From positions 62,001-126,000 of the forward strand of contig JAFEKR010000018.1 in the NCBI GenBank assembly GCA_019022495.1: 64,000 nt of DNA, in the 5' to 3' direction. The position numbers were made by a program, and so were the translations under genes. Source of the stretch: Epichloe hybrida (Eukaryota > Ascomycota > Sordariomycetes > Hypocreales > Clavicipitaceae). Positions within the stretch are counted from its first letter, which is position 1; each line of letters begins with the position of its first letter. The notes below the pieces were generated by a model. It was not told the origin of the DNA. It ran no database searches and saw nothing but the letters and a program-made list of their open reading frames with translations. Positions 43,573 to 57,551 of the stretch are shown piece by piece.

Positions 43573-46500
43573 GAGGGTGTGAAATCTAATAAGCCCACTA
43601 GTTAGCAGCAAGATCAGCAGCCTGTTCAAGAAAATCAAGCTAAATCTAGCTCTATACAAGTAACCTTTAATAATTCAATTATTAAGGAATTTAATAAGAG
43701 GGTTTATAGTTTTCTAGAGACTACTAGGCTTAAAGGAGCTAAAAATTTCAAATAATAGAAACAAGCCCTAACTATCTAATTTAAAGCTTTAGGCATACCT
43801 AATTTTCTAGATAATCTAAAGAGTTCTAAGGCGCTAGGGGATCCAGATTAAGCTATTATCCTTATGTTATTAAGGGATAGTTATACGGAAGGACCCTAAG
43901 CCACTATAACTTAGCAAAAATCACCTAAAGAAGCCTATAATTTACTTATAAGGCAATATTCATATAGCATTAAAATCCAGAGAGGGTCCCTATACTTAGA
44001 ATTTTATAACCTAAATTTTTAAGAGTTTAAGGGGACTTTAGAATCCTTTAATGCAGTCTTTAATAATTTACTAGCTAGATTATTAATTTCTAGGGTCCTA
44101 ATTACTCCTATAGATTAGGTTAATTAATATCTTTAATCCCTAAAATTAACCTTCCCTCAGTAGGCTAAGAGGTAATGATTTAGTATGCGCATAAATAGGG
44201 CTATAAGGGCTCCCCTAGAAGCCCTAAATCTTTAATTTTTAATAGCAAACCTTCTAGCAGAACAGAGGGATAAATCATCTATAGTATCCAAAGCCCTAAA
44301 TTATAATACTAAAAACCTTAAAAAAGGGGCTAAGGATAAAGACAAAGCCCCTAAGGATTAGAAGAAAAAAGAAGGCTCTAAAGAAAATAAGGGCTCTTCT
44401 AATTCTAATTCTTCTTCTAATAAGAAGAAGAAGAAAAAGCAAAAAGGTTAAAAATTAGATAAAAAGGATAATAAAGAGACCTCTAGAGAGGGATCTTTTA
44501 TACTAGGAAATTACAACCTTTCCAACAGTGCTCTTAAACTATATAAGAAGCCTAGCCTTTATAAGACTAGTTATAAGAGCTCTAGTAATAGTAGCTCTAA
44601 TTCTAGCTCTAGTAAATCGGATAATGAAAATCAAGAAATTAAAACCTTAAATAGTTTTAATTATTATAGCAAAGACATAAAAAAGGCCCTATTATATAAT
44701 ATAGGTTTAACTATACATATTATTAATTCTAGGGAGGTCTTTAGGGATTATACCCCTTATAAAAGGGGGAATCCAACCCTATTATAACTAGTAGTAGCCC
44801 TATTTACGCTAAGGGTCATAGTAGTGCTATTTTTAAGGTCTTATATTAAAAGAATCCTAATAAATATAGGACCTTAGTGCTTAAAGATGCGCTATATTTT
44901 CCTTAGCTTAATGTTAATATAGTTAGTGGACTTACGCACTATATATCTAGTGGTTACCTTATAAAAAACCTACTTTATCTTAAAGATAGGTCTTATATTA
45001 TAACCTTAGATATAGAAAAACATGGTTTTTTCTTTTATATTAAAAACCAATCTACACTAAAGTTATCTAAAGGGCCCTATAATAACTCTCATTATATCTA
45101 ACCTTTTAACTACGCTGCTTTTAAGGGTTATAGTTACCCTATAGAGGTTTAAATTCCCTCTAAAAAGCCAGATTAGGCTTCTAATTTAGACGAAATCAAC
45201 GAAAATAATAATATTATTAAAGAAATTATATGGGATAATTTAGAGGAATTAGTCCCTTCTTCTTTACTTATAGCCCTAGGTTAGGTCCCTTATAAATCTA
45301 AGGAAATAGATTTAGGGGTGTTAGAGGGCCCTAGTGGAGGAAAAGGTCCCTAATACCTCTCTAAGAGGCCTATGGTTCTTAAAGGGCCTAGCAGGGGACT
45401 AGTGAAGAAAGCCCTAGTCTAGATCCTAATTCAGACCCTAAGGATCTTTAATATTAATAGTTATTAGAAATAGCTAGCCTATAGTATGTATAATTAAGGT
45501 ACTTAGGTCTTCCTTTACTAAAGAAAACTAGCCTTATAACTAAAGGAATCCCTAATTTTTCTAAAATTAAGGATAAGGACTTTAGATATATTACTTGTGA
45601 TTAATCTAAGGCAGTTAGAAGACCTAGGAAATTAGCTATCCCTAACCCCCCAAGAGCTCTAGACTAAATAGAGGGGGATACGCTAAAAATCAGCCCTATG
45701 CTATATAATAAGCAGTTAATTTGCTTATTTCTAGTTAATTAAAAGACTAGATATAAGTGGGTTATCTTATTACCTAATAAGGCAGGCCTAACTGTTTATA
45801 AGGCTATTAAAGGCTTCTTTAGAGGGCTTAAAAATTAACTAGGTTAATATCCTAGGTATCTTTACTTTAATAGGGGCTAGGAAATTAATTCTAGTTATTA
45901 AGCTTAGTTAAATTCTAAAGGGATTAAATTTATAACTTCTAGTCCCTATATCCATAAGTAAAATAGATTAGCAGAGCGTTTAATTTATACTATTCTAGAT
46001 TAATTAAGGGCTACTATCTAGTAGGCAAAATTACCATTATTTTTATAGTGTTTTATATTACCTGTAGTTATTAACCTTATTAATATAACTACTAATACCA
46101 CTAAGGATAAAAGCCCTAAACAACTATTATCTAGGGAGCTAAATTAGCCTTATACAACTAATATTAGTAGTATTAGAGCTATAGGATCTTATTTTAAGGT
46201 TCTAATCCCCCTAGAAAAATAACCTAAAGCCTAGAAGTTAGTAGCTAGGACTATCCCTAGAAGACTTTTAGCTACACTAGGTTCCAACACCTACCTAGTG
46301 TATATCCCCTCTAAAAGGCTAGTTATAAAGACTAGCTTTATTAAGATTATAGAACCTATAGGCCCTGTTTCTAAAGGCTTACCTAGGATTTCTATAGGGG
46401 ATGACCCTTTAGAGGGGGAAAATAATCTAGAAAATAAAAATTAATAATATCTAGACTAAGGTTTAAAGGATTATCCTATAGATAACATAGGTATCCCTGT

Positions 46501-47316
46501 AGGTTAAGAAAAACCACCTACAAGCCCTAAAGAACCCCCTAAAGGCTTAATTCTAGCAAATCCTATACAGGCGTAGCCTATAACTTAACTAGGAAATTAG
46601 ATTTTAACTTTGGACCTTAATTTTAACAAAATTATTGATTTTAACCCTAATATTAACCCTATAGATATTAATATTAGTTCCCCTTCTTCTCTAGATTTCA
46701 TAAAAGAAATCTACTTTAAGGTATAGAAGAAGCTAAAGGAAAAGAATCCTATTAGCCCTAAGCCTAAGACCTAGAAACAGGCTATATCTAGCCCTAAAAG
46801 GGATAAATAGATAGAAGCTATGTATAAGGAATACGAATAGCTTCTAAAGGCTAGTACTTTTAAATTTATAGGGAAAGACTAAATCCCTAAGGGCTAAAAA
46901 GTACTAAAGAATAGGCTTATTTATAAGCTTAAAAAGGATAAAGAAAATAATCCTTTAAAATATAAGGCTTAACTTATTACTAAGGGATTTATACAAATTA
47001 AAGGCCTAGATTACCTAGAGACCTTTGCTACCATAAGCATTCCCCCTAGCTAGAGGATTTTACTAGCCCTAGTGGCTTAGAATAACTAGGAAATTAAATA
47101 AATTAATTTTATAGGAGCTTTTCTTAATAGTAAGCTATAATAATAGATTTATATAGTTATTCTAGAAGGGTTTATTGAATTCCTTAAGGCAAATCCTAAA
47201 CTAGCTAAATTAGCTAGAAGTTTTGGCTAGAAACCTTCTAAAGATTAAGTAATTTTATTATAGAAGTCTTTATATAGCCTAAAATAAAGCTTAAGGGAAT
47301 AGCAATAAGCGCTAAT
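43573..47316 (+). pseudogene. Copia gag-protease-integrase-RT, first part
   Basis: Gag runs from about 43590 to 44450, with long readable stretches such as VYSFLETTRLKGAKNF and a Lys/Ser-rich tail. The integrase C-terminal part near 45920-46005 reads GIKFITSSPYIHK then AERLIYTI. RT starts near 46850, with LITKGFIQIKGLDYLETFAT near 46973, and stops at the Gypsy-D target site after KSLYSLK. Many Trp and Gln codons are TAG or TAA. Confidence 0.85.
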
Positions 47317-47523
47317 TATTACGTGGCGAAACTACTCAGCCACTAACAAGAAGAATAAGAACAAGTTTGGCATTATAGGTAAAGGAATTAACTTACTTCT
47401 AACATCTAAACCTGCCCCTAAGAGTAGCTTTTATAAGTAAACTTAGCATAACTCACAAACCTACGAATCCGTTAGCCTCTCTGACGGATTTGACCTAACA
47501 ACATGCAAAGCTAGCACGTAATA
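47317..47523 (+). repeat. Gypsy-D 5' LTR
   Basis: 207 bp. The ends are inverted: TATTACGTGGCG at the left, GCACGTAATA at the right, where the 3' copy shows GCACGTAACA. RIP changed TG to TA and CA to TA in this copy. Confidence 0.9.
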
Positions 47524-47525
47524 AG

Positions 47526-47543
47526 TGGTAGTAATTAGAGATT
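47526..47543 (+). other. Gypsy-D primer binding site candidate
   Basis: Two bases after the LTR, TGGTAGTAATTAGAG begins with TGG, as expected for pairing with the CCA end of a tRNA. The primer tRNA was not identified. Confidence 0.5.
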
Positions 47544-50500
47544 CTTTTATTGCGTATCTCTAGTAACCTAGATATAATACCTATATGTCTAAAACCAATT
47601 ATCTACGGCATTAATACGGAGAACCAAACACTTTTAACACTTTCCTAGTTACTAAGAGTAAATTACGCCTTATTTATTAGTTCTAGACTTTTAATAACAT
47701 AAATCCGGATTTTAAATATTAAAAACAAAAACTTATTAGGATTAGTAATTAGAAGGACTTATACAAACTTGCACACTACAAATTCAATAATAGAATTATA
47801 AGGAGATAAGAATAGCTAATATCTTAGGAGCCACCTATCCACTAGAATCTAATTAATATGTAAACTATACGCATTATTTAGAATTAAGTTAGGAACTATA
47901 TCTCTAAGGCTAAATCTAAAGGATTCCTTAATAATTCTACTAAATTAGAAGGAAGCAAAGCTTTAGGATAATAATCTAAAAGCATTACTAGTATTACTAA
48001 TAGTAATACTATAACTAGAACTAAAAGGAGCATAGAGATAGGCAAAATTAATAAAGGAAAGGGGATTATAAACTACCCTAAAAATAACACTACTAGTCTA
48101 AGCATAATAGAGATAAGCAAAATTAATAAAGGAAAGGGGATTATAAACTACCCTAAAAACAACACTACTAGACTAAGCATAGAACCCCCTAGCCCTTTAA
48201 CTAAGCTAAATCCATAGGATCTATAGCTAAAACCTTTAGGAAATATATTAGAACTAGGAGAAACACACGCTAGGGCAAATAAATATAACACCACATAGCT
48301 CTTATAGGGAATAATAGAGTAGTAACAGGCTATATAATAAGCTATATTAAGCTAGGTAGTAGATAGAATAGACTATCTAGTGTTAAGATTAACATCTAAA
48401 ATCAGAGGTTTATAGAGTATTGCTACCTTAGTAGGTTTAACACCATTAGCGTAAAATCCCACGTAAAGGATAGTATATCTACTAAGCAACTAGGGTTAAC
48501 ATAATAGTCACTTAGATACTTGGTCTAGACTAGTAGCGTAACTAACGATACTACTATACTAGCTAGGAATCTAATAGTAGCAGTTAAATCCGTATAATCT
48601 ACCATAGCTAACCCTATATTAACTAGACTAGGGATAGCACATTAATCCTAGTTATTAAGGAAGAGCAGATCTAGCGTTAGATTAAGACTAGTATAATTAA
48701 CGAACAGAGGCAACGGAACGAAATGCGGATTTAACATGGAAAATCACGGATATAGGATATTTCAAGCCTTATAATAAACCAGAAGAAGCTAGTACTAACC
48801 TTATTACTCATAATAGGAAATAGACCATCTTTTATAATATTAAATTATAAGTCTAGGCTATTAAAGACCACTTGCATCATACTAACCCTAGCTAATAAGA
48901 TAATATCTAAAAGAAGATCTAGACACTATTCTAAGGAGACATAATAGTATAGTATAGATAACATCTCAATGCAAACAAACAAGCCACCATATTCAATAAT
49001 ATATTATTAGTATTCACCGTAGTACAGAAGGAATTTAGCATTTAAGTGTAGGATATAATAGCGTGGCTTAATAAGGCGAAGTACACTAAAGAAGATATCC
49101 TTAATAAAGTATCTTTTTATAAATTTATATTAAAAATTTTCTAATATATAAGAGCTAATAGTAAAACAACTAACTATTAGCTCCTAATATGTTTACGCCT
49201 TAAGCTCTATCTAGGATTACAATAGATATATCTAATGCTAACTCACGAGGATATAAGATTAGCATATATTACTATAGTAGATAATAAGAGACGTAACCTA
49301 TGTAATTACCTATATAGTAAAGGATAAGGAAAAGGCAAAAAAAGCAAAGGAAAGCTTAAAGTCTATTTTAACATAGATAAATCTAATAGTAAGTTAGAAG
49401 ATAATAAAAATAAAATACAAGCTAACTAGAATAAGCTAATAAATGCGCAATTCTAGCCTAGAAATCTATAATACTAATAGGATAATAGGAACTAGTAAGG
49501 ATCCTTAGGATTTTTCTAACCTAGGCTATATTAGTAAAATTAACTTACTAAAGGGCAAAACTAAAGGCCTTAGTAAAATAAAACTCAAGAGAATTAAGGG
49601 GAGTAACCTAGTTTTGACTAAAGCTAGCAAGAAAGGGCGTAAGATTAACTAGAAGAATAACATTCTTAAAGCTAAGGACCTTTAGGCACTAGAGGCTAAT
49701 AGCAACCTAGGTATTATTAACGCTAGGAAAAACCGCCTACTAAGGAAAAGGAGTATACTTATATTATAGTATATAATAACAATTCTAACGCATAATAGTA
49801 TAAAACCTATCTCTAGGAATACGGTTACTATATAGCTAAGGAAGGAGAGGTCTCTAATAAGAAGAATAATAAATCCGGAATATAAGAATCTAACTTTATT
49901 AAAACTTATTTTATAGAAAACAGTAGCAAAGAAGCGGATATAGTAATTACTAAAACGGAAGTAGTTAAACCAAAATAACTTACACCTAGATAAGTAATTA
50001 AAGCTATTACAAGACCTTAGGAGGTTAAATATAATAGGAAGAGAGTAAATATATATTTAAAAATTCCTCTAAAATTCAATAATAAAGGTAAGAATCATTA
50101 AATCTAACTTAATACTAGGACATTATTAATATTAGTGGATAAGGCGTAGTTATAGCAAAACAAGTCAAATGTGAAATAAAGAACACAGGAACTAAAGCTA
50201 GTATCTAGAGTGTAATCTTCCTTTTTTATTACTAAAACAGCTATATTTAATTTTTATCTCCTAGGAGTAGTGTGTGAAACAGAAATTGCTAGATATTTTA
50301 TAGTCATAGCGGATGTAATACTAAATCTAGGCCCTAAACTACTACTTAGAACAAACTTTCTCTATAAGTACAGAGCAAAAATCAATTTTGTATATCTTAG
50401 AGTAGTTTTTAGGTTAGTTTATAACATAATAGTAGAAGTAGAAATATTCTAACTAATAAGCAAAGTTCCGTACTAATAGGTTATTACAGCTTATATAGTA

Positions 50501-53500
50501 ATAATTCCACTAAAGATATAGTTAACTATAGTAGTTAGTTAGAAGGAGGCATAGGAGAACTAAGAGATAAGCGTGTACTACGTATAATTATATTTAAAGT
50601 TTTTTCCTAATATATTAATTGCTAGATCCAGCTAGAAATAGATAGTAGCGTATAACCTAACGGACAAAACTATTACTATTAGCAAACATTAGAAGGTTAT
50701 ACATCTAGTAGCAGCGAGCAAGGTTAACGCTAATTATCTAGTTAATAATCCTTTTGCATATCATGCCTATTTTAGTAAGGATATTACAAAGACTATAGGA
50801 GAAGAGAATAAGAAGGAGAATAAGTTAGATAAAGGAAATAATAAGTTTAATCCGAAAAAGGTTAACATAGGAGTACTATCTTACGGAATCTTATGCCTAG
50901 AGGAGATCCCATATATTATTAATTACTTTAGAGTACAAGTTACTAATATTAACTAGGACGTAGTAAGTAAGTTTATTAAATTAACAAATAAATACAACAT
51001 TTATTAAGACAGAGGTATTATGCCTATGCCTAAGGACTAGAAAATAAGAATTAACCTTGTTAAGGGATAGCAACATTAAATAAGGCTAATTAGACCTTAC
51101 TAATTAGGGGGCTAGGACGCAAGCAAACTTAACGAAGTACATAACGAATTACACTTAAAGGGCAAGATATTATATTTAGATAAACTAGTGGCTATAGCGT
51201 GCCTAGCGTTTATAGTGTAGCGCAAAACTAGCTAGGAAAAGAAAGAAAGGGTAGTAATTAATATAAGGCTGCTTAATAACGTAGTAATGCTAGATATATA
51301 CCCTTTACTAGACTAAAGCAACATCATGAACGACACACGTGGCAAGAAGGTTTTCTCACTTTTTAACAGAATAGGATTTTTCCATTAGTTACTAATTAGG
51401 AGGGACTATCAAGCCCGCATAGTAGTCATATTAAATCAAGGCCTCAAGGCATTAAATATAGCACTAATAGGATTTAAAAATTCCCTCGCTTTTGCCTAAA
51501 GGTTTATAGACTAACTTTTCCAAAAGTATAAGCATTTTGTTTAAGTTTATATTAATAACATTATCGTTTTTTCAGATAACATCAAGGATTATTTAAATCA
51601 TCTTAGTATTATGCTCAAGATCCTCAAAGAAAATAGGATAATAATTATAGCAAAGAAATCATTCATTAGCTACCTTACTATCTAGTTACTAGGTTTTATT
51701 ATTAATAGTAATGGAATTACTAATACTAATAACAAACTTAAAGCATTTTAAAAAATGATTTTCCTAAGCGATCTATTAAGCCTCAAAACCTTCATTAGGA
51801 TAGCTAGATTCCTTTGTAATAGGATCCCATGGTTTAATATACAAATTCAACCATTACAGGAGCAAAAGACTACACTATTAAGAGAGTTCTATAAAAAGGA
51901 TAAGAAAATCACTAGTATTTCAAAACTAGTACGAAAACAAAAGACGTAATAGAAAACGTTTTCACTAACAGCAGATAAGAAAAAGGCTTTCAAAGATATT
52001 AAAGCATTCCTAAGTAAGAAACAGACGTTATAGCACCATAACCCAAAGAAACCACTTTTCCTTAAAATTAACACATATAAGGAAGGATTTAGCCTATATA
52101 CCTTCTAATTACAAGACAAATAGGATAGTTAAAGTATCCCCAGGAAAGACATCAAGAATAATAGGATTTAGCTAATCTTGTTCCTCTCTAGGGTAACATT
52201 ATGTGCTAAGAAACGGTACGGTTTAATAGAAGTAGAGATAGCTATAATCGCATAAAGCATTAGGAAACTCTAAAAAATAGTTTAATCTAATAGTATAGTA
52301 GTTAATATATTAACTAACCATTCTCTAGCTAAGGGTATTATTAAACACACCTTACTATTAACAATAGATCTAGACAAGGCTAATCTAAAACTAGCAAAAG
52401 TCGCAAATTATTTGTCATAATTTAATCTTAGGGTAACGCATATGCTAGGAACGTTAAATGTTGTCCTAGATACGCTTTCTAGGCTACTAGTAGAGGTAAC
52501 CTATAGAGAGATAGTGTAGAAGAGTTAATATAACAAATTAGAGGCAAGTACGCATTTCATAAGTAAGGAATATATCACAACAGCAATCATAGATAACAAA
52601 CTCAAGGCCAGAATCATATTAGGATACTAGCTAGACTGAAAATTCAGCTAAATTATCTTAGCTATAAAAGCCTATTAGGAAAGGCAAGTAGCAAGGGATA
52701 CTAGAGTTAAACTAAGAATTCCTTTATATAGATAGGATTTATGTAAAGATAGTTTGCTATACTACTATAGCAGGGATAGATTTTTCTAGCTTTATATTCT
52801 AACAACTAAGGTTAAATCTATCTTACATCTAGTACATAATAACCAACACTATTTCGGAATCACTAGAATGGTAGTAGAGTTATAATTAGTCTATTTTCCA
52901 CGTATAAGCTAGTAAATTCATAAGTATATTACCTATTATACAGTGTGTTAGGAAAATACCATTAATTAGTTAAAACCGCCTAAGGAGTTATAACTATTAT
53001 AGTTAAAGCTAACACCTTTTTATATAATTTTACTTAATTTTATAACAGATATACTAGAAGTATTAGCTATAAACACTATATAGCAAATAGAGGGGTATGC
53101 CATATATAATTCACTATGCCTAGTAAATTATTTATTTAGTAAGAGAACTCTTCTAATACTAGGGCATACCATATATCTAGCGGAAATTTAGGCAAAACTA
53201 CTTCTCTGCGCCTTATATATTATAGACTAGGGATTACTAAGATAAATTATTAGTAATAGAGACCTAAAGTTTATATCTAATATATAGAGGGAGATATTTA
53301 GGCGTGTAAGAGTTAAACTCCTTATAGGTATAGTATATTACCCTTAGATAGATAGAACTATAGAAAGGAAAAATTAGATAGTAATAATTATAATACAATA
53401 TTATATAGTAACGGACCTAGATATAACATAGATATTATTACTACTAGTACTATAGCATTAGCTAAATAACACTATAGCTATAGGTATAGGGCAAGCTCCT

Positions 53501-54200
53501 AATAAGCTACTATATGGTTTCTATCCGCTAAGTATTATTAATTTACTCTCTCTAAATAATATAACTAACACTAGATCTAACGCAAACAACATTACGGTAC
53601 TATAAAAATTATACTAGCATAAGGCCTAATTAGCGATTATAATAGTAGCTACACTTGCTAAAATTTAATATAATAATCACTATGAACTAGTTAATATTAA
53701 TAAAGGAGATATAGTATATCTACAACTGCATAAGGGATATGAATTACCTAGCAAACTAAAGAAGAAATGGTCCCTATAAAGGGCAGGGCTATATAAGGTA
53801 TTAGAAAAAGTGAATCCCTTAGTATATTAATTGGATTTCCCTCTAAATTCGCGTGTGCATCCAGTAGTATTAGCTATACAGATTTAGAAGCTAGCCTAAG
53901 GAAAAGACCTATTTAAGAGAGAAGAGATAGCTCCTCCGCTAATTATATTTAATAATTCACAGGAAGCAAACTATTAGGAAATTAAGAGAATTTATAGCTA
54001 TTAGATTAAGATTTTTAAGTAAACTAAAATATTAAGAATTAAATTCCTTATTAGATAGAAGGGCTATACTACTAAGGATAACTAATGGATTATAGAAGAT
54101 AAAATGAGGATTAATATAGCGGAGATAGTAAAGGATTATCTTAAGAAGAACCTAATTAATTAAGTAAGGGAGTATATAAAGAAAGGCCTTAAACCTCTTA
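47544..54200 (+). pseudogene. Gypsy-D gag-pol remains
   Basis: The gag region lies before about 49900 and is not readable in detail. Near 50310-50420 a retropepsin-adjacent stretch remains (LLRTNFLYKYRAKINF). RT is readable near 51255-51320 (RLLNNVVMLDIYPLLD), with the catalytic box YINNIIVFSDNIKDYL near 51545-51595. RNase H-like sequence follows near 52040-52270. The integrase zinc finger is near 52830-52960 (HYFGITRMVVEL). The integrase tail near 53840-53885 reads RVHPVV. The open frame at 51755-51949 is a surviving piece of pol, not a host gene. Confidence 0.82.
48032..48180 (+). repeat. Tandem duplication of about 75 bp within Gypsy-D
   Basis: Two adjacent near-identical copies contain AATTAATAAAGGAAAGGGG and CAACACTACTAG/TAACACTACTAG. 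The few differences are C/T and G/A, so the duplication probably predates RIP. Confidence 0.75.
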
Positions 54201-54649
54201 TAGAATAATAATATTAAAGGAAAGGTATAATAATAAGGGGCGAATTTAAGGCGTTAGCATAGAATCATCACATTCTCCTACATATATTATTTATTATGTT
54301 AGCTAAGGGTAACTTACTTAACCTATATCCTATAACATCTTATAATACCTTTATATTCCTAGCGCAGCTAGATCCAGTGCGCGCGCATGTAATTTCATTT
54401 AATATTAATATTTCCTATTACCTTACAAAGCTATTTAATAACTATATAGTTACATTTTCTTAACTCTTGCATTCTTTACACCTTATAATAACCCCTAATA
54501 CTTACATAAACTTAGCGTAGTTAGATTTAGTACCTGCGTAGTTATATTCTTTAAATCATTATATTTTCTATATTTTATAATAACCCTAATACCTATATAA
54601 ACTTAGCGTAGTAGGATTTAGTATAAGCGTATATAATCTTATAAAGCTT

Positions 54650-57200
54650 TCTTTTTCCGCATAGCTAAGGTACGCAAATTTAGCAATATAAGAAGAATAG
54701 AGTTTTGTAAGCTATTAGAAGTAAAAGAGCGTTATCTAGAGAAAATAAAGAAGTGTAATAGTTATAAGAGGTTTTATATAATATATAGAAACACTCCCTC
54801 TAAGCTTAAATACAAAGCTTACGTAATTAATTATAACCTACACTATTACCTAGGTAGAAGACTAGACTTTATTCTATTTAATAACAAGTTAGACATACAT
54901 AACTAAATAATTTATAAGCAAATACATATAGTGCACCTATATATTTAGTACCTAGCTTTAATACACTAAAATTAAATAGTTAGAGAATTAGTACACGTAA
55001 ATTTAGCATAATACTTAGTTATTTCCCACGAAGAAAAGGTAGCATATAAATAATAGGCAAATAACCTTCTACGCGAATTAAGCATAGCAGTTATTTTTAA
55101 AGGACTAAAGCGATTACACTATACATTAAAGTTAGTACTAGAATTTCACTAATTTCAAGAGTTTACAAATCTGCTAAAGCAAATCACGATTTTACGCTAA
55201 TAATAGTATCTAGCAGGCTTAATAATAGTATAAGATAAATTAAATAAGCTATCATAGGTAGCTATAAGTAGCGTAGAAGACGTCAAAGCTATCGCTATTA
55301 CTATTAAAAAGGTAGCTAAAACAGAGCCCCTATTATAAAATATAAATAGAAAAAACAATAGTAGTAAAGATTACCTAGCTATAGCGCTAGATTTAGAGGT
55401 AGAAAGATAAGAAAGTAATTAGGTATTACAGTAACTACTAGAAGATAATTAGGAATAAATTTAGAAACAAGCATAGCAAGCTCTAAGTAAAGTAGCTTAA
55501 AAAAGCAATAAACTTATTTATATAACTAAGGAAAACAACAGCGGTAAAGAGAAAGTTAACCACTAGGATAGTAATAAGAGTGGTAATAACGCAGAGAAAA
55601 TTAACCTTACTTAATTAAGCAATAAGAACACTAAATATAAAGTTAATAGTAATAATAACAAAGAATCTAAACCTAAAACTAAAGCTAGTAGTAATAGAGA
55701 ATCTAACTTTATAAGGTCTAAGGGCAAGGAAAAAGAACTTAAAACTAAATTTAAAGACAAACTTAATAACATACCTACTAAATACCTTATTATACCATCA
55801 CAGGTACACAAGCAAATTAGAAAACTTAATTTTCAATTGCTATTCACTAGATTTAGAAAACTAGGATTTAGATTAAAGAATCACTTACTAATACTAAAGA
55901 TTAGATTAGTAGCGCGTAAAAGAGTAATAAAGGAATTTAACGCTAAATATAAAGGAAGAGACATTAAATTAATTAACTTTAGTAGCTTTAGGCATACCAT
56001 AGTAGGCTAGAAGGTAAGCGTATAGGATATCCGCTATATAATATAGGCTTATGCTTACGAATTCACCTTAAACAGTGTTACTATAGTAGCTAATAAATTA
56101 GAGGTAGATTTAAGGGACACCCACTTCATGTTATAGTAAAACATAGTAATCTAGATCTTTACTATTTTTAATAAATAACAGGCCACTTTAAGCACACAAT
56201 AGCAGGCAGCGCAATAAGCAGGGAAACTAGCGTATTAATTAATAGCAAATCTAATAGAGTGTAAAGCAACTAGACAAGCAAAGAATTAGGTAAAAACAGC
56301 AGTAGCAGCTTATTATAACAGTGTTATAGTCAAACGTAGCCGCTAATATACCACCTATAACAGTATAGTATTGCTTCCGCCACAAGCAGACCTACTAGCT
56401 TTAAGATTCGTAAATAAATATAAAGGGGTGAATAGCATAATCACAGGAGGACTCGCTAGTATTAGAAGGACAAATCTACTTTATATTAAGATAAGGAGAA
56501 CATTAGTAATAATTAAATCAGCTGAATTCTAATAGAATAAAGAAAGAAACAAGGAGCATAAGATAAGCAAAATCAATAATTTAATCAATAAGATTAACAA
56601 GATAGACACTAAATTTAAAGCGGTGGAAAACCTTATAAAAGACATAAATAAAGATATTAATAAATATAAGACTAAAGTAGTAAAACTAGAGGAAGTAGCA
56701 AAGGAGAATATAATATTAACAACTAAAAAGTTCATCTAGGTATTAGAGATACTAAAGGACTAAAAAGGAAGAATCCTAAGCTTAGAATTAGGTGGAATAT
56801 TAAAGGAATTTCATAATTAGGTTATTAATCTAAAGCGTAATATAATTAATAAAAAAGAGCATAAGAAAAAGATAGTAAAGTTAGCAGCCATAGTAACAAA
56901 ACTACAGGACAGAATTAATCTTTAAGTAACATCTATTAACAGGCTCTTACTAAAGTAAAAGAAGCTTAAAGAAAATATAAAAACAGCAAAATCAGTCACT
57001 ACAGAACCAATTTTAACAGTCTTAAGTCCGGCGGAATCTAGACGCACAAAACACGCAATAAAGAAATAGTGTAGCTACAAAGAAACACCACAGTCCTAAT
57101 AAAGCAGATAGCTAGTGCTAGAAACGCTAATAGAAATTAGACTAAATAAAGCGCACTAAATTAGCTAAGGGACAAATAAGTATAAAAAAGAATACTTCTA
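54650..57200 (+). pseudogene. Extra ORF region downstream of integrase in Gypsy-D
   Basis: Plus-strand coding-like sequence runs from near 54680 to 57200. One stretch of over 70 codons reads RIEFCKLLEVKERYLEKIKK. Another of about 125 codons (55627-56010) is Lys/Asn/Ser-rich, then basic (LILKIRLVARKRVIKEFNAK). A charged, coiled-coil-like part follows at about 56530-57000 (NLINKINKIDTKFKAVENLI). It has no similarity I recognise to pol. Possibilities are an accessory retroelement protein, a displaced gag-like protein or captured host sequence. Confidence 0.55.
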
Positions 57201-57339
57201 GGCGCTAGACAATCCACGCCACTTTGTTTTCACTTCTATTACTAGGAGGAAATTATTTTGCTTTATTACAAAACTAAATTAGACTAGGATTTAGCTAGTT
57301 ACAACTAGGATAGTTATCTTTTAAGGCGCGCCTAGCACT

Positions 57340-57546
57340 TATTACATAGCGAAACTGCTCAGCCACTAACAAGAAGAATAAGAATAAGTTTAGCATTATA
57401 GGTAAAGGAATTAACTTACTTCTAATATCTAAACCTACCCCTAAGAGTAGCTTTTATAAGTGAACTTAGCATGACTCACGAACCTACAAATCCGTTAGCC
57501 CCTCTAACGGATTCGACCCAACAACGTGCAAAGCCAGCACGTAACA
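57340..57546 (+). repeat. Gypsy-D 3' LTR
   Basis: 207 bp ending GCACGTAACA with intact terminal CA. The start TATTACATAGCG is RIP-changed. The CTAAT duplication follows directly. Confidence 0.9.
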
Positions 57547-57551
57547 CTAAT

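Larger units (their letters stand above)
47317..57546 (+). mobile_element. Gypsy-D, long Gypsy-like element inserted in the Copia RT
   Basis: Two 207-bp LTRs are bounded by a perfect 5-bp duplication, CTAAT (47312-47316 and 57547-57551). At 10,230 bp it is long for a fungal Gypsy element, because a region of about 3 kb follows the integrase. Pol reads on the plus strand with RT before integrase. It is RIP-mutated, though some stretches stay open for more than 100 codons. Confidence 0.92.

Noticed and set aside
51755..51949. 64-codon open frame as an independent gene
   Set aside because: It lies colinear with Gypsy-D pol between the reverse transcriptase box and RNase H, so it is a surviving piece of that pseudogene.
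55611..56735. Minus-strand Leu/Ser-rich open frames (55611-55811, 56529-56735)
   Set aside because: They are complements of the Lys/Asn-rich plus-strand extra frame of Gypsy-D; the plus strand has the longer, charged, coiled-coil-like reading.
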